In this document: positions 38,323-46,378 of the stretch, piece after piece
Layout of the letters: the number at the start of each line of letters is the position of its first letter
Numbering within the stretch: the first letter of the stretch is position 1
Assembly (NCBI RefSeq): GCF_900188295.1
Contig: NZ_FZNM01000001.1
Span: 523,212 to 587,211, forward strand
Length of the DNA: 64,000 nucleotides
Direction of reading: 5' to 3'
From: Paracoccus sediminis
Lineage (GTDB): Bacteria > Pseudomonadota > Alphaproteobacteria > Rhodobacterales > Rhodobacteraceae
The notes under the pieces: generated by a model
Database searches by the model: none
What the model was told of the DNA's origin: nothing
The model's input: only the letters and a program-made list of their open reading frames with translations
Made by a program: the position numbers and the translations under genes

Positions 38323-38511
38323 ATGAGGCTCATCATGACCGCAGTGCGTCCTGCCGATTTCCAGCATCCCGCCGCAAGCGTCCTGTCGCGCATTCCCCAG
38401 CATGACGCGACCGCGCTGACGCGGGGCGGCAACCAGGCCCTGATCGTCCTGGACGAGCAAATCTATCAGTTGCGCATCACCCGCGCGGGCAAGCTGATCC
38501 TGACGAAATAA
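38323..38511 (+). CDS. hemP: Hemin uptake protein HemP
   Basis: The 62-residue protein ends with the HemP signature IYQLRITRAGKLILTK. A second start at 38335 (MTAVRPADFQ) would remove four residues. HemP/HmuP proteins are small regulators or accessory factors of haem uptake in iron-limited cells. Here the gene stands alone: the zinc operon is on one side and the pseudouridine synthase on the other, with no haem receptor or transporter within the window. Confidence 0.93.
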   Translation: MRLIMTAVRPADFQHPAASVLSRIPQHDATALTRGGNQALIVLDEQIYQLRITRAGKLILTK

Positions 38512-38569
38512 TCCCCCTGCGCCCCGGACCATGCAACGGCGCATGGGCTGGGGACAGGCGGGACGTGGA

Positions 38570-40147
38570 TCATCCGCGCGGCTTGCCTTGGGGCCGACCG
38601 CCCGGTTTGCCACCCGGTTTCCCGACGGGACGCCCGCGTGGCTTGTCGGTGAACCGTGCGCCCTGACCCCCCGATCCGCCATGGGCAGGCTTGGAACCGC
38701 CCGGCTTGCCGCCACCGGGTTTGCCGCCACCGGGTTTGCCGAACGACCGGCGCTCGCCATCGGGTTTCCCTTCTCCCCTCGGCTTGAAGCCGCGCTCGCC
38801 TGCCGGCTTGCCGTCGCCGCGCGGTCCGAAACCGCCCGGCTTGCCGCTGCGCGGCTTGAACCCGCGTTCGCCATCGGGCCGGTCCGCGTCCTGCCGGGGC
38901 TTGAAGCCGCGTTCGCCCCGTTCTCCTTGGGGCCGGGCCTCGTTGCGCGCCTTGAAGCCGGGCGTGTCGCCATCCCGTCGCCCATGGCTGCCCCCACCGT
39001 CGCGCGCGGGCTTGGCAAAGCGCGGCCGATCCTCGGAACCTTCGTCGCGATCGGCGCGGGGCTTGGCCTGCCACGGGCGGGCGGGGCGGGTGCCGTCGTC
39101 GCGCGCAGTTCCCGGCTTGCCGCTGAACCGGGGACGTTCGCCGCCATCGCCCGGTGCGCCAAAGCGCGGCTTGCCTGGCGTGTCGGACCAGGACCGGGCC
39201 GGGCGGTCCCCTGCCGGACGGGCGGAATCGTCGCGCGATGATCCTGCGGGCTTGCGCGCGAAACGGCTGCCACCATCCGCGCCAGCCGACGCAAAGCGGC
39301 GGCGCGGTGCGTCGCCGTCATCGCGGCGCGGGCCGCGCGGGCCTTCGGCGCCACGGGGGCGCATCTCGCGATCCTTGGACGCCGTTTCCTCGCCCGTCAG
39401 CAGGCCGCCCAACTGGTCGCGCAGGACGCGGCGCTTGACCTCGACCACCTCGTTCTTTTCCATGCCGGTCAGCTTGAAGGGACCATAGCCGATGCGGATC
39501 AGCCGGTTCACCTGCAAGCCCACATGGGTCATCGCGCGGCGGATCTCTCGGTTCTTGCCTTCGCGGATGCCGACGGTCAGCCAGGCGTTCGCGCCCTGCT
39601 GGCTGTCCAGCTTGATCTCCATGGGCGCAAACTCCTCGCCGTCGATGGTCACGCCCCGGCGCAGCGGGTCAAAGGTCATGTCGCTGGGGGTGCCGTTCAC
39701 CCGCACCCGGTACCGCCGCAGCCACCCGGTCGAAGGCAGTTCCAGCCGCCGCTTCAATTCGCCGTCGTTGGTCAGCAGCAAAAGCCCTTCGGATGTCAGG
39801 TCAAGCCGTCCGATGGTCATGACGCGCGGCAGGTCGCGGGGCAGGGCGTCGAACACCGTCTGACGGCCCTTTTCGTCCGATTCCGTCGTCACCAGCCCCA
39901 GGGGCTTGTAATACAGCCACAGCCGGGTTTCCTGCGGCTCGTCCAGTTTCTTGCCATCCACGGTGATGCGGTCGCCGGGCACCACGTCCAAGGCCGGGCT
40001 GTCGATCTTTTTCCCGTTCACCGTCACCCGGCCTTCCAGGATCATCCGTTCGGCGTCGCGGCGGCTGGCCACGCCCGCGCGGGCCATCACCTTGGCGATG
40101 CGGTCGGGGGATGGTTGGGCGGTTTTCGGGGTGTCGTCGTCGGTCAT
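38570..40147 (-). CDS. rRNA pseudouridine synthase (RluB/RsuA family) with a long disordered tail
   Basis: The protein has 525 residues from the ATG at 40147 (AGGAGAG upstream). Residues 10-70 form an S4 domain (RIAKVMARAGVASRRDAERM). The catalytic domain has GRLDLTSEGLLLLTNDGEL, with the active Asp, and REGKNREIRRAMTHVG, typical of the RluB/RluE/RsuA group. After about residue 255 it is a low-complexity tail of about 270 residues rich in Arg, Gly, Pro, Asp and Lys, with repeats of GERGFKPR and a run of PGGGKPGGGKPGG. The tail probably makes RNA contacts. In E. coli the family is about 230-290 residues. tadA diverges from it. Confidence 0.92.
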   Translation of the reverse strand: MTDDDTPKTAQPSPDRIAKVMARAGVASRRDAERMILEGRVTVNGKKIDSPALDVVPGDRITVDGKKLDEPQETRLWLYYKPLGLVTTESDEKGRQTVFDALPRDLPRVMTIGRLDLTSEGLLLLTNDGELKRRLELPSTGWLRRYRVRVNGTPSDMTFDPLRRGVTIDGEEFAPMEIKLDSQQGANAWLTVGIREGKNREIRRAMTHVGLQVNRLIRIGYGPFKLTGMEKNEVVEVKRRVLRDQLGGLLTGEETASKDREMRPRGAEGPRGPRRDDGDAPRRRFASAGADGGSRFARKPAGSSRDDSARPAGDRPARSWSDTPGKPRFGAPGDGGERPRFSGKPGTARDDGTRPARPWQAKPRADRDEGSEDRPRFAKPARDGGGSHGRRDGDTPGFKARNEARPQGERGERGFKPRQDADRPDGERGFKPRSGKPGGFGPRGDGKPAGERGFKPRGEGKPDGERRSFGKPGGGKPGGGKPGGSKPAHGGSGGQGARFTDKPRGRPVGKPGGKPGGRPQGKPRG

Positions 40148-40267
40148 GGCGATCTCTCCTGCGCATCGCTGCGGTGGCAAAAGCGCGCTTGTAACCGGCG
40201 CGCCGGGGCGGGGAAAGGCCGATCTGGCGGCTTGCGCCCCGGCACCGGCCTTGCGACAAGCGGGGGC

Positions 40268-40720
40268 ATGAGCCGCTTCACCTCTCATATGGCGCTGGCG
40301 CTGGCCGAGGCAAGGGCCGCAGCGGACCGGGGCGAGGTGCCGGTAGGCGCGGTCGTCGTGGCCCCGGACGGGCGCGTGGCGGCGGCGGCGGGCAACCGGA
40401 CGCGCGAACTGTCCGATCCGACGGCCCATGCCGAGATCCTGGCGATCCGGGCCGCCTGCCGCGCCGCAGGATCGGAACGCCTGCCGGGCCATGACCTGTG
40501 GGTCACACTGGAACCCTGCCCGATGTGCGCATCGGCGATTTCCGCAGCGCGGATCGGTCGCCTGTATTACGGCGCCAGCGACCCGCGCATGGGGGGCGTG
40601 GACCATGGCGCGCGGGTTTTCGACCATCCGCAGTGCCATCACCGGCCACAGGTGTATGACGGCCTTGGCGCCGACCCGTCACGGGCCTTGTTGCAGGGGT
40701 TCTTCCGGAACAGACGCTGA
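40268..40720 (+). CDS. tadA: tRNA-specific adenosine deaminase TadA
   Basis: The 150-residue protein starts MSRFTSHMALALAEARAAAD. Its zinc/catalytic motifs are THAEILA-like PTAHAEILAIRAA (His and Glu) near residue 56 and EPCPMCASAISAARI near 83. TadA makes inosine at wobble position 34 of tRNA-Arg(ACG). The C-terminus (GLGADPSRALLQGFFRNRR) is also family-typical. It diverges from the pseudouridine synthase gene, and the tRNA-Gly gene follows it by about 50 bases. Confidence 0.96.
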   Translation: MSRFTSHMALALAEARAAADRGEVPVGAVVVAPDGRVAAAAGNRTRELSDPTAHAEILAIRAACRAAGSERLPGHDLWVTLEPCPMCASAISAARIGRLYYGASDPRMGGVDHGARVFDHPQCHHRPQVYDGLGADPSRALLQGFFRNRR

Positions 40721-40768
40721 CGGTTGCGCCTTGCGCACCCGGCGCGGTGCTTCTATACCGTCGCCCAT

Positions 40769-40842
40769 GCGGGTGTAGCTCAATGGTAGAGCAGCAGCCT
40801 TCCAAGCTGAATACGTGGGTTCGATTCCCATCACCCGCTCCA
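40769..40842 (+). tRNA. tRNA-Gly (anticodon TCC)
   Basis: 74 bases including the encoded CCA. The acceptor stem pairs GCGGGTG with CACCCGC. The D-arm is GCTC/GAGC, the anticodon loop is CTTCCAA with TCC at the anticodon, and the T-arm contains GGTTCGATTCC. One base pair at the top of the anticodon stem (G-A) is mismatched, as often allowed. Confidence 0.98.
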
Positions 40843-40867
40843 ACCGTTCCCGATGGCGGCTCAGGCG

Positions 40868-41176
40868 TCAGTCGCTGGCATAGGCCCTGCGGCGCAGGAC
40901 GGATTTGACCTGCATCGTGTCGGGATCGATCCGGACCAGATGCCCGCCGACAATGGCATAGCGGCTGTCCGCCAGATCCTTGCCCAGGCCGTAACGGCCG
41001 GGCTGGTCGATGAACCGAACGTCTTCGCTGCGCAGGATGGCACCGGGCACCGGCACGGGCGGAGGGTTCACGATGCCCGTATCCACCGTGCCATGCGCCT
41101 CGGGCCGGTAATGGTTCGACGCCACCAGCAGGACCGCTGTCGCGGCCGTTACGATCATGGTCAGCCTGAGGCTCAT
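40868..41176 (-). CDS. Small secreted or membrane-anchored protein, possibly RcnB-like
   Basis: The 102-residue protein begins with a hydrophobic segment (MSLRLTMIVTAATAVLLVAS) that is a signal peptide or anchor. The mature part ends GRYGLGKDLADSRYAIVGGH then LVRIDPDTMQVKSVLRRRA, which resembles the YGLPP...YVR.G...LIDxxTG.V pattern of RcnB-like periplasmic proteins. The resemblance is weak and the YGLP motif is incomplete. It lies downstream of mmsB on the same strand, with 86 bases between. Function is unassigned. Confidence 0.6.
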   Translation of the reverse strand: MSLRLTMIVTAATAVLLVASNHYRPEAHGTVDTGIVNPPPVPVPGAILRSEDVRFIDQPGRYGLGKDLADSRYAIVGGHLVRIDPDTMQVKSVLRRRAYASD

Positions 41177-41262
41177 GGTCTTGGTGTCCGGCGCTGCTTG
41201 TCGTGCGGAAAAAACCGGACAAGCGGGGACCTGGTTCCCCCTGGGATCACGGTTCCGTCCTT

Positions 41263-42129
41263 TCAGCGGTTCTTTTCGACAAAGCGTGGCAACATTGCCG
41301 AAAAATCCCGGCCCCGCCCGTCCTCGTGTTCGACGAACTGCCGGTACAATTGACGCGCCAGCGCGCCCATCGGCGTATCCGCACCCGCCGAACCGGCGGC
41401 CGCCTGCGACAGGTCCAGATCCTTCAGCATCAGTTCGGCGGCGAATCCGGGCTTGTAGCCGTTGTCGGCGGGCGAGGTCGGCCCCACCCCCGGCGCCGGG
41501 CAATAGGCGTTCATGGACCAGCTGTAGCCCGAGGACGTGGACACCACGTCGAACATCTTCTGGCGGTCCAGGCCCAGCTTGTCGGCCAGGGCGAAGGCCT
41601 CGCAGGTGGCGATCATGGTGACGCCCAGGATCATGTTGTTGCAGATCTTGGCCGCCTGGCCCGCGCCTGCGTCGCCGCAATGGACGGCCTTCTGGCCCAT
41701 GATGTCGAACAGCGGCCCGGTGGTCGCGAAGGCGTCGTCGGATCCGCCCACCATGAAGGTCAGCGTTCCCGCCTGCGCGCCCCCGATCCCGCCCGACACC
41801 GGCGCGTCCAGCGCGCCCAGCCCCGCCGCCTGCGCCTGCTGGGCCACCGCGCGGGCGCTGTCCACATCGACGGTGGAACAGTCGCACAGGATCGCGCCGG
41901 GCTTCATGGCCGGGATCACCTGATCGGCCACCGCGCGCAGGATCTGGCCGTTGGGCAGCATGGTGATGACCACATCGGCATCCGTCACGGACGCCGCGGC
42001 GCTGTCGGCCATCGTCAGGCCTTCGGGACGGGCGGCGGTGTCGAAGCCCGTCACCTCGTGCCCCGCCCGCGCCAGGTTCAGCGCCATCGGCGCGCCCATG
42101 TTGCCAAGTCCGATGAATGCGATCTTCAT
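41263..42129 (-). CDS. mmsB: 3-hydroxyisobutyrate dehydrogenase
   Basis: The 288-residue protein begins MKIAFIGLGNMGAPMALNLA, the Rossmann NAD motif plus the GLGxMGxPMAxNL signature. It also has the substrate-binding DAPVSGGIGGAQAGTLTFM near residue 117 and the catalytic Lys in GAGQAAKICNNMIL near 165. It oxidises 3-hydroxyisobutyrate to methylmalonate semialdehyde in valine breakdown. It overlaps the preceding hydrolase gene by 4 bases (ATGA). Confidence 0.95.
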   Translation of the reverse strand: MKIAFIGLGNMGAPMALNLARAGHEVTGFDTAARPEGLTMADSAAASVTDADVVITMLPNGQILRAVADQVIPAMKPGAILCDCSTVDVDSARAVAQQAQAAGLGALDAPVSGGIGGAQAGTLTFMVGGSDDAFATTGPLFDIMGQKAVHCGDAGAGQAAKICNNMILGVTMIATCEAFALADKLGLDRQKMFDVVSTSSGYSWSMNAYCPAPGVGPTSPADNGYKPGFAAELMLKDLDLSQAAAGSAGADTPMGALARQLYRQFVEHEDGRGRDFSAMLPRFVEKNR

Positions 42130-43133
42130 GCCCGTTCCTCCAGGGTCAGTTCGTGCGGCCCAAGGGGCGCCAGCAGCGCCGCGACATTTTCGGGGCTGGC
42201 ATCGGCCATCCACTTGGGCTTGCGGTCCTTGTCGATGATCTGCGCGCGCACGCCTTCCAGAAAGTCGGTGTCGCGGGTGGCGCGATAGGTGAAGCGGTAT
42301 TCGCGGGCCAGCGATTCCTGCATCCGCGCATCGTCGCGGGCGGCGCGCACCATCGCCAGCCCCGCCGCCATGGACAGGGGCGAATTCCCGGCCAGGATCT
42401 TTAGCGTCTGCGCGTCGCCGTCCTGTTCCAGCGCGTCGATGATGTCGGCCACGCTGTCCTGGGCGAAGGGCGACAGGTCCATCGTGCGCAGGGGGGCAGT
42501 GGGTGCGTCCCTTCCTTCGATCAGGGACGGATCGCCGGTTTCCTCCAGCCGGGCGATCAGGTCGGGCCAGTGCGTTTCCGGCAGGTAGGTGTCGGCGAAA
42601 CCCGCGTGGATCGCATCGCCCGCGCCCATCCGCGCGCCGGTCAGCGCCAGGTATTCGCCGACCCGCCCCGGCGCGCGGGACAAAAGCCAGGTGCCGCCCA
42701 CGTCGGGAATCAGGCCGATGCCCGATTCCGGCATGGCGATCTGGGTGGTGTCGCCGACGATGCGGTGGCTGGCATGGCCCCCCACGCCCACGCCGCCGCC
42801 CATCACGAAGCCCCCCATGAAGGCCACGACGGGTTTCGGGTAATCGGCGATGGCCGCGTTCATGCGGTATTCGTCGGCAAAGAAACGCTGGCCCGTCGCA
42901 TGATCGCCCGCCAGCCCGGCGCGATAGACCGCCGCGATGTCGCCGCCCGCGCAGAAGGCCCGGTCGCCTTCGGCGTCGATGACGACCAGTTCGACCGCCG
43001 CGTCGTCGCGCCAGCCGTCCAGGGCATCGTGGATCGCCAGCGCCATGTCGTGGCTGAGCGCGTTCAGCGCCTTGGGCCGGGTGAATGTGATGCGCCCGGC
43101 GCGGCCCGCCTTGCGGATGTTCAGGTCGTTCAT
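42126..43133 (-). CDS. 3-hydroxyisobutyryl-CoA hydrolase (enoyl-CoA hydratase/isomerase family)
   Basis: This 335-residue crotonase-fold protein has LVVIDAEGDRAFCAGGDIAA near residue 49 (oxyanion-hole loop) and VVAFMGGFVMGGGVGVGGHA near 101. AMPESGIGLIPDVGGTWLLS near 133 has the Glu and Asp typical of the hydrolase. The extended C-terminal domain (about 335 rather than 260 residues) separates HIBCH-type hydrolases from hydratases. It releases free 3-hydroxyisobutyrate for mmsB. It is translationally coupled to both neighbours through 4-base overlaps. Confidence 0.92.
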   Translation of the reverse strand: MNDLNIRKAGRAGRITFTRPKALNALSHDMALAIHDALDGWRDDAAVELVVIDAEGDRAFCAGGDIAAVYRAGLAGDHATGQRFFADEYRMNAAIADYPKPVVAFMGGFVMGGGVGVGGHASHRIVGDTTQIAMPESGIGLIPDVGGTWLLSRAPGRVGEYLALTGARMGAGDAIHAGFADTYLPETHWPDLIARLEETGDPSLIEGRDAPTAPLRTMDLSPFAQDSVADIIDALEQDGDAQTLKILAGNSPLSMAAGLAMVRAARDDARMQESLAREYRFTYRATRDTDFLEGVRAQIIDKDRKPKWMADASPENVAALLAPLGPHELTLEERA

Positions 43134-44281
43134 CGGTTCCCCCGTTCGGCCAGCATCGCCCGCCCGACGATCAGGCGCATGATCTCGTTCGTGCCTTCCA
43201 GGATCTGGTGGACGCGCAGGTCGCGCACGATCTTCTCGATCCCGTAATCGGCCAGATAGCCGTATCCGCCGTGCAGTTGCAGGCAGCCGTTCGCCACGTC
43301 AAAGGCGCGGTCGGTGACGTGCAGCTTGGCCATGGCGCAGAACTTGGTGGCGTCCGGGGCACCCGTGTCAAGCTTCCAGGCCGCCTGGCGCAGCAGGACG
43401 CGCGCCGATTGCAGGGCGGTTTCCATGTCGGCCAGCCGGAACTGCAAGGCCTGGAATTTGTCCAGCGTGTGGCCGAAGGCGCGGCGTTCGCCCATATAGG
43501 CCAGCGTCGCGTCCAGCGCCGCCTGCGCGCCGCCCAGCGCGGTCGCGGCGATGTTCAGCCGCCCGCCGTCCAGCCCCGCCATCGCATAGGCGAAGCCGCG
43601 CCCTTCCTCGCCCAGCAGATGGTCCGCCGGGATGTCGCAATCGTCGAACTGGACCTGCGCAGTCGGCTGGGCGCGCCAGCCCATCTTGTCCTCGGGCGCG
43701 CCGAAGGACAGGCCGGGGGTTCCGTCGGGCACGATCACCGCGCTGATGCCGCGCGGCCCGTCGCCGCCGGTGCGGACCATGGCGACATAGGCATCCGAAT
43801 AGCCACCGCCCGAAATGAAGGCTTTGGTGCCGTTCAGCCGCAATCCGCCGTCCGTGCGGTCCGCGCGGGTGCGCAACGCGGCGGCGTCCGATCCGCTGCC
43901 CGGTTCGGTCAGCGCATAGCTGAACACGCGTTCCATGCTGCACAAGCCGGGCAGCCAGCGGGCTTTGGCATCGGGCGATCCGAACTTGTCGATCATGCCG
44001 CCGCACATGTTATGGATCGACAGAAATGCCGCGACGGACGGGCAGGCCATGGCCAGCGCCTCGAACACCAGGGTGCCGTCCAGCCGCGACAGGCCCGATC
44101 CGCCGAACTCCTCGGACACATACAGGCCGCCAAAGCCAAGCCCCGCCACGTCGGCCCACAGGTCGCGCGGGATGGTGCCCTGGGCTTCCCAGTCGCGGGC
44201 ATGGGGGGCGATGCGGGTCTCGCCGAAATCGCGGGCCATGTCGAAGATGGCGCTTTGTTCCTCGGTCGGCGCAAAATCCAT
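43130..44281 (-). CDS. Acyl-CoA dehydrogenase, probably isobutyryl-CoA dehydrogenase
   Basis: The 383-residue flavoprotein has EFGGSGLSRLDGTLVFEALA near residue 59, YALTEPGSGSDAAALRTRA near 122, GERRAFGHTLDKFQALQFRL near 270 and the catalytic Glu in RVHQILEGTNEIMRLIVGR-like RDLRVHQILEGTNEIMRL near 365. Its place at the head of the mmsB cluster suggests isobutyryl-CoA (to methacrylyl-CoA) as substrate. A separate enoyl-CoA hydratase gene is not adjacent. Confidence 0.92.
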   Translation of the reverse strand: MDFAPTEEQSAIFDMARDFGETRIAPHARDWEAQGTIPRDLWADVAGLGFGGLYVSEEFGGSGLSRLDGTLVFEALAMACPSVAAFLSIHNMCGGMIDKFGSPDAKARWLPGLCSMERVFSYALTEPGSGSDAAALRTRADRTDGGLRLNGTKAFISGGGYSDAYVAMVRTGGDGPRGISAVIVPDGTPGLSFGAPEDKMGWRAQPTAQVQFDDCDIPADHLLGEEGRGFAYAMAGLDGGRLNIAATALGGAQAALDATLAYMGERRAFGHTLDKFQALQFRLADMETALQSARVLLRQAAWKLDTGAPDATKFCAMAKLHVTDRAFDVANGCLQLHGGYGYLADYGIEKIVRDLRVHQILEGTNEIMRLIVGRAMLAERGNR

Positions 44282-44347
44282 GCCCTCATCCCCCCGATGA
44301 AATTGAACATGCGTTTCATTGCCCCAGGTTGCCGCGTCTTGGCAAGG

Positions 44348-45478
44348 TCAGAGACCGTGGTGAAAGTCCGCGATCAGCTGGCCCACCAGTTGGATCATTG
44401 CCTCGTCCCGCGTGGCGCCTGCGCCCATGGCGCGCGACAGGACGGCCCGCTGGCGCGCGGCGGAACCGCCTTCGGATACGATGTCGCGCGTCCGGGAAAC
44501 CTGCGGCTGGCTGTCCAGGGCGTCGGCGTCGGGGGCGATCAGGGCCAGCCAATCCTCGACGGCCTGGGCAAAGGGAATGATCCGCCCGGCGCCAAAGTCG
44601 ATCATCCCCTCGGCCATGCCGTAACGGGCGGCCCGCCAGCGGTTTTCGCCCAGCAAAAAGGGGTCGTATTGCCGCCACCGCTGGTTCCGGCGCGACAGGC
44701 GCCACAGCATCCGCAGCGTGGCCTGGATCAGCGCGGCCAGCGTGATCGTGTCGTCCAGCCGGGGCGAGGCGTCGCAGACCCGCGTTTCCAGCGTCGGGAA
44801 TTTCGACGACGGCCGCAGATCCCACCAGATCTTCGAACTGTCCTCGATGACGCCCAAGCCGGTCAGGGTGCGGACCGCCCGGTCGAATTCGTCCCAGCCG
44901 CCGAATTGCGGCGGCAATCCGGTGCGGGGCATCCCGCCAAAGACCGTGGTGCGATAGGACGCAAGGCCCGTGTCGCTGCCCTGCCAGAACGGGCTGGACG
45001 CCGACAGGGCCAGCAGATGCGGCAGGAAATAGGCCATCTGGTTCATCAGGTCGATGCGCAGCGCCTGCGATTCGATGCCCACATGGACATGCATCCCGCA
45101 GATCAGCATCCGCCGCGACACCGCCCCCATGTCGCGCGACAACTGGTGATAACGGTCCTTGTCGGTGTGGAACTGGTCCCGCCAGTCCGCGAAGGGATGG
45201 CAGGATGCCGCGATCGGCGCCAGCCCGTATTGCCCCGCGATCCGCGCCACCGTGCGGCGCAGATGGGCCAGGCGGTCGCGGGCTTGGGCGATGTCTGCGG
45301 CGACGGGGGTGCCCGCCTCGATCTGGCAGCGCAGGAATTCGGGGCTGACCTGATCGCCCAGGGCATCCCGGCAGGCCGCTATCATGCCGTCCGGCGCGGG
45401 CGCCAGATCGCCGGTATCGGGATCGACCAGAAGATATTCCTCCTCGATCCCCAGGGTAAAGTCCGGTTCGTCGGTCAT
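44348..45478 (-). CDS. Carboxylate-amine ligase (YbdK/glutamate-cysteine ligase family 2)
   Basis: The 376-residue protein starts [20 protein letters not shown], where [12 protein letters not shown] is the signature of the YbdK group. Other GCS2 blocks are [17 protein letters not shown] near 45, [19 protein letters not shown] near 120 and [19 protein letters not shown] near 175. The E. coli relative has weak glutamate-cysteine ligase activity, and some family members join other amines. Its true substrate is unknown. The intervening position between valine genes seems incidental. Confidence 0.9.
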   Translation of the reverse strand: MTDEPDFTLGIEEEYLLVDPDTGDLAPAPDGMIAACRDALGDQVSPEFLRCQIEAGTPVAADIAQARDRLAHLRRTVARIAGQYGLAPIAASCHPFADWRDQFHTDKDRYHQLSRDMGAVSRRMLICGMHVHVGIESQALRIDLMNQMAYFLPHLLALSASSPFWQGSDTGLASYRTTVFGGMPRTGLPPQFGGWDEFDRAVRTLTGLGVIEDSSKIWWDLRPSSKFPTLETRVCDASPRLDDTITLAALIQATLRMLWRLSRRNQRWRQYDPFLLGENRWRAARYGMAEGMIDFGAGRIIPFAQAVEDWLALIAPDADALDSQPQVSRTRDIVSEGGSAARQRAVLSRAMGAGATRDEAMIQLVGQLIADFHHGL

Positions 45479-45557
45479 GGCTGCTTCCGGCATTTTCGCC
45501 AGGAAAGCCCGGCCGCCCGGCGGGCGCAAGGCGGTTCGGCCCGCCAGGGCCTTCCGG

Positions 45558-46154
45558 TCAGCCGCGCACGCCCCGTTTCACGGACCGAACCACCGTCAGG
45601 ACGACAAGCGCCGACACCAGCAGAATGCCCGCCGCGGGTCCGGGGACGGGTTGCAGGGGGGGCAGGTCCGGCATCTGGGGCGGCTGGGTCGAGGTGTCGC
45701 CGGCCGAGGGCGTTTGCGACGAATCGCCCCAGATCGGCGGAAACACCGGATCGGGCTTTCCGGGCGTGGTTCCGCCGGGATCGCCGGGATTTTCCGGCTG
45801 CCCCGGATTGCCCGGAATGTCCGGCCGATTCGGACCGCCCGACCCCCCCGGACCGCCCGAGCTGCCGCCCCAGACCGGAACCCCCGGCGCGGGATAGCCG
45901 CTGGACGCCATCGTCGCCGGGGTAAGCCCCGGCGCACCCGGCGCGCCGCCAAGGGGGGCATAGGGATCGACCGGCAGATCGGTCATCATCCAGCCCGGCG
46001 GCACCTTGCCCTCCAACGGGGAATCGTCGCCCACGATCAGCACCGGACGATCGCCGTACTGGTCGCGCTGGATCACATGGACGGCCGGCCGAAAGCCCAT
46101 CCCCTGAAAGAAATGCAGACAGGAATCTTCTTGCGTGCAGAATTTCCGCATCAT
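45558..46154 (-). CDS. Pro/Gly-rich protein with C-terminal membrane anchor, unknown
   Basis: The 198-residue protein has no signal peptide. Residues 1-60 are folded-looking, with two Cys (Cys6 and Cys12) and a short beta-rich block ([20 protein letters not shown]). Residues 60-165 are low-complexity Gly/Pro/Ser (for example [16 protein letters not shown]). The tail [20 protein letters not shown] plus [10 protein letters not shown] looks like a PxPxAA-transmembrane-basic sorting-type anchor (VPLPA- or PEP-CTERM-like), though without a signal peptide that reading is uncertain. It is flanked by ybdK and mmsA on the same strand. Nothing else is recognisable. Confidence 0.65.
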   Translation of the reverse strand: MMRKFCTQEDSCLHFFQGMGFRPAVHVIQRDQYGDRPVLIVGDDSPLEGKVPPGWMMTDLPVDPYAPLGGAPGAPGLTPATMASSGYPAPGVPVWGGSSGGPGGSGGPNRPDIPGNPGQPENPGDPGGTTPGKPDPVFPPIWGDSSQTPSAGDTSTQPPQMPDLPPLQPVPGPAAGILLVSALVVLTVVRSVKRGVRG

Positions 46155-46346
46155 GACTTGCCCCGAACGCCCGGCTCAGCAGCAAGTCGATCAGCCCTGC
46201 CAAAACAGGCAGGGCCAGTCAACAACATCAACCACTTACACCGTCATACCACGTAACACAGACATAACTATCTTATTCGCTGGAAACCGATAGCTGTCTA
46301 ATTGGTCAATTTGTTTGCGGCAGGATTGGTTCCCGAAGGCACGCCG

Positions 46347-46373
46347 AAAGGGCGGGACTGCGACCCCGCCCTT
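46347..46373 (-). terminator. Terminator after mmsA
   Basis: On the minus strand a 9-bp perfect stem (AAGGGCGGG with CCCGCCCTT, arms 46365-46373 and 46348-46356) closes an 8-base loop just past the mmsA stop. Only a short T-rich segment follows, so strength is uncertain. Between this and the Pro/Gly-rich gene lie about 190 AT-rich bases holding that gene's promoter; I found no clear box. Confidence 0.7.
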
Positions 46374-46378
46374 GTTCC

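Noticed and set aside
38570..39300. Repeats in the tail of the pseudouridine synthase gene as a CRISPR or minisatellite
   Set aside because: Repeats are imperfect, in frame and encode a consistent RG/PG-rich tail.
40769..40842. tRNA-Gly as a possible attachment site
   Set aside because: No integrase, direct repeat of the tRNA end or atypical flank was seen.
40503..41222. A frame with the peptide GDGNRTHVFSLEGCCSTIELHPH
   Set aside because: This peptide is the antisense of the tRNA-Gly gene and is a known annotation artefact.
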